The notes below the pieces were generated by a model that saw nothing but the letters and a program-made list of their open reading frames with translations, had not been told where the DNA came from and made no database searches. 64,000 bases of DNA from assembly GCA_904066235.2 (NCBI GenBank), contig CAJFCV020000001.1, positions 10,659,291 through 10,723,290 of the forward strand, read 5' to 3'. The DNA is from Bursaphelenchus xylophilus. Lineage: Eukaryota; Nematoda; Chromadorea; Rhabditida; Aphelenchoididae. Positions 57,698 through 64,000 of the stretch are shown here, one piece after another (position 1 is the stretch's first letter; each line of letters begins with the position of its first letter). A program made the translations under genes and the position numbers.

Positions 57698-60600
57698 GTG
57701 TCTAGTATAATATCAGAGTTTTTCGCCCAGTGTCGGCGTAATTTGATTGCAAAAGAGCTGAAACTTGCCATGCTAAAATCTCAGGCGATGAGCTTTCGAA
57801 TGGTGTATGTCTTGTCAATTCACTCCGTCATCACTAATTCACTTTTTTTAAAACCGGTGTCTAGTATAATATCAGAGTTTTTCGCCCAGTGTCGGCGTAG
57901 TTTGATTGCAAAAGAGCTGAAACTTGCCACGCTAAAATCCCAGGCGATTAGATTTCGAATGGTGTATGTCTTGTCAATTCACTCCGTCATCACTAATTCA
58001 CTTTTTTTAAACCGGTGTCTAGTATAATATCAGAGTTTTTCGCCCAGTGTCGGCGCAATTTGATTCCAAAAAAGCTGAAACTTGCCATGCTAAAATCTCA
58101 GGCGATTAGCTTTCGAATGGTGTATGTCTTGTCAATTCACTCCGTCATCACTAATTCACTTTTTTTAAAACCGGTGTCTAGTATAATATCAGAGTTTTTC
58201 GCCCAGTGTCGGCGTAATTTGATTCCAAAAAAGCTGAAACTTGCCATGCTAAAATCTCAGGCGATTAGCTTTCGAATGGTGTATGTCTTGTCAATTCACT
58301 CCGTCATCACTAATTCACTTTTTTTAAAACCGGTGTCTAGTATAATATCAGAGTTTTTCGCCCAGTGTCGGCGCAATTTGATTCCAAAAAAGCTGAAACT
58401 TGCCATGCTAAAATCTCAGGCGATTAGCTTTCGAATGGTGTATGTCTTGTCAATTCACTCCGTCATCACTAATTCACTTTTTTTAAAACCGGTGTCTAGT
58501 ATAATATCAGAGTTTTTCGCCCAGTGTCGGCGTAATTTGATTGCAAAAGAGCTGAAACTTGCCATGCTAAAATCTCAGGCGATTAGCTTTCGAATGGTGT
58601 ATGTCTTGTCAATTCACTCCGTCATCACTAATTCACTTTTTTTAAAACCGGTGTCTAGTATAATATCAGAGTTTTTCGCCCAGTGTCGGCGTAATTTGAT
58701 TCCAAAAAAGCTGAAACTGGCCATGCTAAAATCTCAGGCGATTAGCTTTCGAATGGTGTATGTATTGTCAATTCACTCCGTCATCACTAATTCACTTTTT
58801 TTAAACCGGTGTCTAGTATAATATCAGAGTTTTTCGCCCAGTGTCGGCGTAATTTGATTGCAAAAGAGCTGAAACTTGCCATGCTAAAATCTCAGGCGAT
58901 TAGCTTTCGAATGGTGTATGTGTTGTCAATTCACTCCGTCATCACTAATTCACTTTTTTTTAAACCGGTGTCTAGTATAATATCAGAGTTTTTCGCCCAG
59001 TGTCGGCGTAATTTGATTGCAAAAGAGCTGAAACTTGCCATGCTAAAATCCCAGGCGATTAGATTTCGAATGGTGTATGTCTTGTCAATTCACTCCGTCA
59101 TCACTAATTCACTTTTTTTAAACCGGTGTCTAGTATAATATCAGAGTTTTTCGCCCAGTGTCGGCGTAATTTGATTGCAAAAGAGCTGAAACTTGCCATG
59201 CTAAAATCTCAGGCGATGAGCTTTCGAATGGTGTATGTCTTGTCAATTCACTCCGTCATCACTAATTCACTTTTTTTAAAACCGGTGTCTAGTATAATAT
59301 CAGAGTTTTTCGCCCAGTGTCGGCGTAGTTTGATTGCAAAAGAGCTGAAACTTGCCACGCTAAAATCCCAGGCGATTAGATTTCGAATGGTGTATGTCTT
59401 GTCAATTCACTCCGTCATCACTAATTCACTTTTTTTAAACCGGTGTCTAGTATAATATCAGAGTTTTTCGCCCAGTGTCGGCGCAATTTGATTCCAAAAA
59501 AGCTGAAACTTGCCATGCTAAAATCTCAGGCGATTAGCTTTCGAATGGTGTATGTCTTGTCAATTCACTCCGTCATCACTAATTCACTTTTTTTAAAACC
59601 GGTGTCTAGTATAATATCAGAGTTTTTCGCCCAGTGTCGGCGTAATTTGATTCCAAAAAAGCTGAAACTTGCCATGCTAAAATCTCAGGCGATTAGCTTT
59701 CGAATGGTGTATGTATTGTCAATTCACTCCGTCATCACTAATTCACTTTTTTTTAAACCGGTGTCTAGTATAATATCAGAGTTTTTCGCCCAGTGTCGGC
59801 GTAATTTGATTGCAAAAGAGCTGAAACTTGCCATGCTAAAATCTCAGGCGATTAGCTTTCGAATGGTGTATGTGTTGTCAATTCACTCCGTCATCACTAA
59901 TTCACTTTTTTTAAAACCAGTGTCTAGTATAATATCAGAGTTTTTCGCCCAGTGTCGGCGTAATTTGATTGCAAAAGAGCTGAAACTTGCCATGCTAAAA
60001 TCTCAGGCGATTAGCTTTCGAATGGTGTATGTGTTGTCAATTCACTCCGTCATCACTAATTCACTTTTTTTTAAACCGGTGTCTAGTATAATATCAGAGT
60101 TTTTCGCCCAGTGTCGGCGTAATTTGATTGCAAAAGAGCTGAAACTTGCCATGCTAAAATCTCAGGCGATTAGCTTTCGAATGGTGTATGTGTTGTCAAT
60201 TCACTCCGTCATCACTAATTCACTTTTTTTAAACCGGTGTCTAGTATAATATCAGAGTTTTTCGCCCAGTGTCGGCGTAATTTGATTGCAAAAGAGCTGA
60301 AACTTGCCATGCTAAAATCTCAGGCGATTAGCTTTCGAATGGTGTATGTGTTGTCAATTCACTCCGTCATCACTAATTCACTTTTTTTAAACCGGTGTCT
60401 AGTATAATATCAGAGTTTTTCGCCCAGTGTCGGCGTAATTTGATTGCAAAAGAGCTGAAACTTGCCATGCTAAAATCTCAGGCGATTAGCTTTCGAATGG
60501 TGTATGTGTTGTCAATTCACTCCGTCATCACTAATTCACTTTTTTTAAACCGGTGTCTAGTATAATATCAGAGTTTTTCGCCCAGTGTCGGCGTAATTTG

Positions 60601-62152
60601 ATTGCAAAAGAGCTGAAACTTGCCATGCTAAAATCTCAGGCGATGAGCTTTCGAATGGTGTATGTGTTGTCAATTCACTCCGTCATCACTAATTCACTTT
60701 TTTTTAAAACCGGTGTCTAGTATAATATCAGAGTTTTTCGCCCAGTGTCGGCGTAATTTGATTCCAAAAAAGCTGAAACTTGCCATGCTAAAATCTCAGG
60801 CGATTAGCTTTCGAATGGTGTATGTATTGTCAATTCACTCCGTCATCACTAATTCACTTTTTTTAAACCGGTGTCTAGTATAATATCAGAGTTTTTCGCC
60901 CAGTGTCGGCGTAATTTGATTGCAAAAGAGCTGAAACTTGCCATGCTAAAATCTCAGGCGATTAGCTTTCGAATGGTGTATGTGTTGTCAATTCACTCCG
61001 TCATCACTAATTCACTTTTTTTTAAACCGGTGTCTAGTATAATATCAGAGTTTTTCGCCCAGTGTCGGCGTAATTTGATTGCAAAAGAGCTGAAACTTGC
61101 CATGCTAAAATCTCAGGCGATTAGCTTTCGAATGGTGTATGTGTTGTCAATTCACTCCGTCATCACTAATTCACTTTTTTTAAAACCGGTGTCTAGTATA
61201 ATATCAGAGTTTTTCGCCCAGTGTCGGCGTAATTTGATTGCAAAAGAGCTGAAACTTGCCATGCTAAAATCTCAGGCGATTAGCTTTCGAATGGTGTATG
61301 TGTTGTCAATTCACTCCGTCATCACTAATTCACTTTTTTTAAACCGGTGTCTAGTATAATATCAGAGTTTTTCGCCCAGTGTCGGCGTAATTTGATTGCA
61401 AAAGAGCTGAAACTTGCCATGCTAAAATCTCAGGCGATTAGCTTTCGAATGGTGTATGTGTTGTCAATTCACTCCGTCATCACTAATTCACTTTTTTTAA
61501 ACCGGTGTCTAGTATAATATCAGAGTTTTTCGCCCAGTGTCGGCGTAATTTGATTGCAAAAGAGCTGAAACTTGCCATGCTAAAATCTCAGGCGATGAGC
61601 TTTCGAATGGTGTATGTCTTGTCAATTCACTCCGTCATCACTAATTCACTTTTTTTAAAACCGGTGTCTAGTATAATATCAGAGTTTTTCGCCCAGTGTC
61701 GGCGTAGTTTGATTGCAAAAGAGCTGAAACTTGCCACGCTAAAATCCCAGGCGATTAGCTTTCGAATGGTGTATGTCTTGTCAATTCACTCCGTCATCAC
61801 TAATTCACTTTTTTTTAAACCGGTGTCTAGTATAATATCAGAGTTTTTCGCCCAGTGTCGGCGCAATTTGATTCCAAAAAAGCTGAAACTTGCCATGCTA
61901 AAATCTCAGGCGATTAGCTTTCGAATGGTGTATGTCTTGTCAATTCACTCCGTCATCACTAATTCACTTTTTTTAAAACCGGTGTCTAGTATAATATCAG
62001 AGTTTTTCGCCCAGTGTCGGCGTAATTTGATTCCAAAAAAGCTGAAACTTGCCATGCTAAAATCTCAGGCGATTAGCTTTCGAATGGTGTATGTCTTGTC
62101 AATTCACTCCGTCATCACTAATTCACTTTTTTTAAACCGGTGTCTAGTATAA
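57698..62152 (+). repeat. Recurrent multi-unit block in the right array
   Basis: A unit with GCGATGAGC followed by a unit carrying the linked variants GTAGTTTG, GCCACGC and ATCCCAGG (with GATTAGATTT in the first two copies), then GATTCC units, starts near 57.7, 59.1 and 61.5 kb. The GTAGTTTG variant base is at 57900, 59328 and 61707, that is 1,428 bp (nine units) and 2,379 bp (fifteen units) apart. Confidence 0.7.
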
Positions 62153-64000
62153 TATCAGAGTTTTTCGCCCAGTGTCGGCGTAATTTGATTGCAAAAGAGC
62201 TGAAACTTGCCATGCTAAAATCTCAGGCGATTAGCTTTCGAATGGTGTATGTGTTGTCAATTCACTCCGTCATCACTAATTCACTTTTTTTAAACCGGTG
62301 TCTAGTATAATATCAGAGTTTTTCGCCCAGTGTCGGCGTAATTTGATTGCAAAAGAGCTGAAACTTGCCATGCTAAAATCTCAGGCGATTAGCTTTCGAA
62401 TGGTGTATGTGTTGTCAATTCACTCCGTCATCACTAATTCACTTTTTTTAAAACCGGTGTCTAGTATAATATCAGAGTTTTTCGCCCAGTGTCGGCGTAA
62501 TTTGATTGCAAAAGAGCTGAAACTTGCCATGCTAAAATCTCAGGCGATTAGCTTTCGAATGGTGTATGTGTTGTCAATTCACTCCGTCATCACTAATTCA
62601 CTTTTTTTAAAACCGGTGTCTAGTATAATATCAGAGTTTTTCGCCCAGTGTCGGCGTAATTTGATTGCAAAAGAGCTGAAACTTGCCATGCTAAAATCTC
62701 AGGCGATTAGCTTTCGAATGGTGTATGTCTTGTCAATTCACTCCGTCGTCACTAATTCACTTTTTTTAAAACCGGTGTCTAGTATAATATCAGAGTTTTT
62801 CGCCCAGTGTCGGCGCAATTTGATTCCAAAAAAGCTGAAACTTGCCATGCTAAAATCTCAGGCGATTAGCTTTCGAATGGTGTATGTCTTGTCAATTCAC
62901 TCCGTCATCACTAATTCACTTTTTTTAAAACCGGTGTCTAGTATAATATCAGAGTTTTTCGCCCAGTGTCGGCGTAATTTGATTCCAAAAAAGCTGAAAC
63001 TTGCCATGCTAAAATCTCAGGCGATTAGCTTTCGAATGGTGTATGTCTTGTCAATTCACTCCGTCATCACTAATTCACTTTTTTTTAAACCGGTGTCTAG
63101 TATAATATCAGAGTTTTTCGCCCAGTGTCGGCGTAATTTGATTGCAAAAGAGCTGAAACTTGCCATGCTAAAATCTCAGGCGATTAGCTTTCGAATGGTG
63201 TATGTGTTGTCAATTCACTCCGTCATCACTAATTCACTTTTTTTTAAACCGGTGTCTAGTATAATATCAGAGTTTTTCGCCCAGTGTCGGCGTAATTTGA
63301 TTGCAAAAGAGCTGAAACTTGCCATGCTAAAATCTCAGGCGATTAGCTTTCGAATGGTGTATGTGTTGTCAATTCACTCCGTCATCACTAATTCACTTTT
63401 TTTAAAACCGGTGTCTAGTATAATATCAGAGTTTTTCGCCCAGTGTCGGCGTAATTTGATTGCAAAAGAGCTGAAACTTGCCATGCTAAAATCTCAGGCG
63501 ATTAGCTTTCGAATGGTGTATGTCTTGTCAATTCACTCCGTCATCACTAATTCACTTTTTTTAAACCGGTGTCTAGTATAATATCAGAGTTTTTCGCCCA
63601 GTGTCGGCGTAATTTGATTGCAAAAGAGCTGAAACTTGCCATGCTAAAATCTCAGGCGATTAGCTTTCGAATGGTGTATGTGTTGTCAATTCACTCCGTC
63701 ATCACTAATTCACTTTTTTTAAACCGGTGTCTAGTATAATATCAGAGTTTTTCGCCCAGTGTCGGCGTAATTTGATTGCAAAAGAGCTGAAACTTGCCAT
63801 GCTAAAATCTCAGGCGATTAGCTTTCGAATGGTGTATGTGTTGTCAATTCACTCCGTCATCACTAATTCACTTTTTTTAAAACCGGTGTCTAGTATAATA
63901 TCAGAGTTTTTCGCCCAGTGTCGGCGTAATTTGATTGCAAAAGAGCTGAAACTTGCCATGCTAAAATCTCAGGCGATTAGCTTTCGAATGGTGTATGTGT

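Larger units (their letters stand above)
51223..64000 (+). repeat. Satellite DNA array, right block (about 79 units)
   Basis: Same monomer and orientation as the left block, beginning with the second part of the monomer interrupted by the retrotransposon and running off the window. It is interrupted once, by a MITE at 52107-52300. Its variant set differs from the left block. It has GTAGTTTGATT, ATCCCAGG, GATTAGATTTCG, GCGATGAGC and AACTGGCC units not seen on the left, and lacks the TATAAG, GAGTCTTTCG, GTCACCAC and TTAACACC units frequent there. Confidence 0.98.

Overview
About 85% of this window is one satellite DNA: a head-to-tail array of a roughly 159-bp monomer, always on the same strand, at 1-41885 and again at 51223-64000 (roughly 340 units). 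Both window edges lie inside the array. The other large feature is a single 9.34-kb LTR retrotransposon of the Ty3/gypsy (Metaviridae) type, read on the minus strand, inserted into one satellite monomer at 41886-51222. Two short inverted-repeat (MITE-like) elements complete the picture: one inside the retrotransposon (42821-43087) and one inside the right-hand satellite (52107-52300). I see no host gene, tRNA, rRNA or CRISPR array.

The organism is a eukaryote. Long satellite arrays, a gypsy-class element with a very long fused reading frame, and TA-flanked MITEs would suit an invertebrate, most likely a nematode. That is inference; nothing in the window proves the species.

Satellite: the monomer is AT-rich and ends in a T-tract plus A-tract that accounts for nearly all length variation (T7A3 158 bp, T7A4 or T8A3 159 bp, T8A4 or T9A3 160 bp). 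Because 159 = 3 x 53 and one frame lacks stops, the array yields spurious open frames of up to 1135 codons; I do not annotate these as genes. Single-base variants reveal higher-order structure: a 4-unit repeat (about 1.9-3.2 kb), a 7-unit repeat (about 38.8-41.5 kb), kilobase-scale duplicated blocks, four recurrent truncated units with T14-T16 tracts, and different variant sets left and right of the retrotransposon.

Retrotransposon: 383-bp LTRs (41886-42268 and 50840-51222) differ at one base and are flanked by a 4-bp AAAT target duplication, so the insertion is recent. Reading the minus strand, the order is 5' LTR, primer-binding site, Gag, an envelope-like glycoprotein region, protease, reverse transcriptase, RNase H, integrase, a 1-kb non-coding stretch, 3' LTR. 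The envelope-like region lies between Gag and Pol in the same reading frame, bounded by an internal signal-like hydrophobic segment and a second membrane segment. Most retroviruses and errantiviruses instead carry env downstream of pol. This copy has a one-base frame break inside Gag and GTG in place of the expected Gag ATG, so it may be defective or may contain assembly errors.
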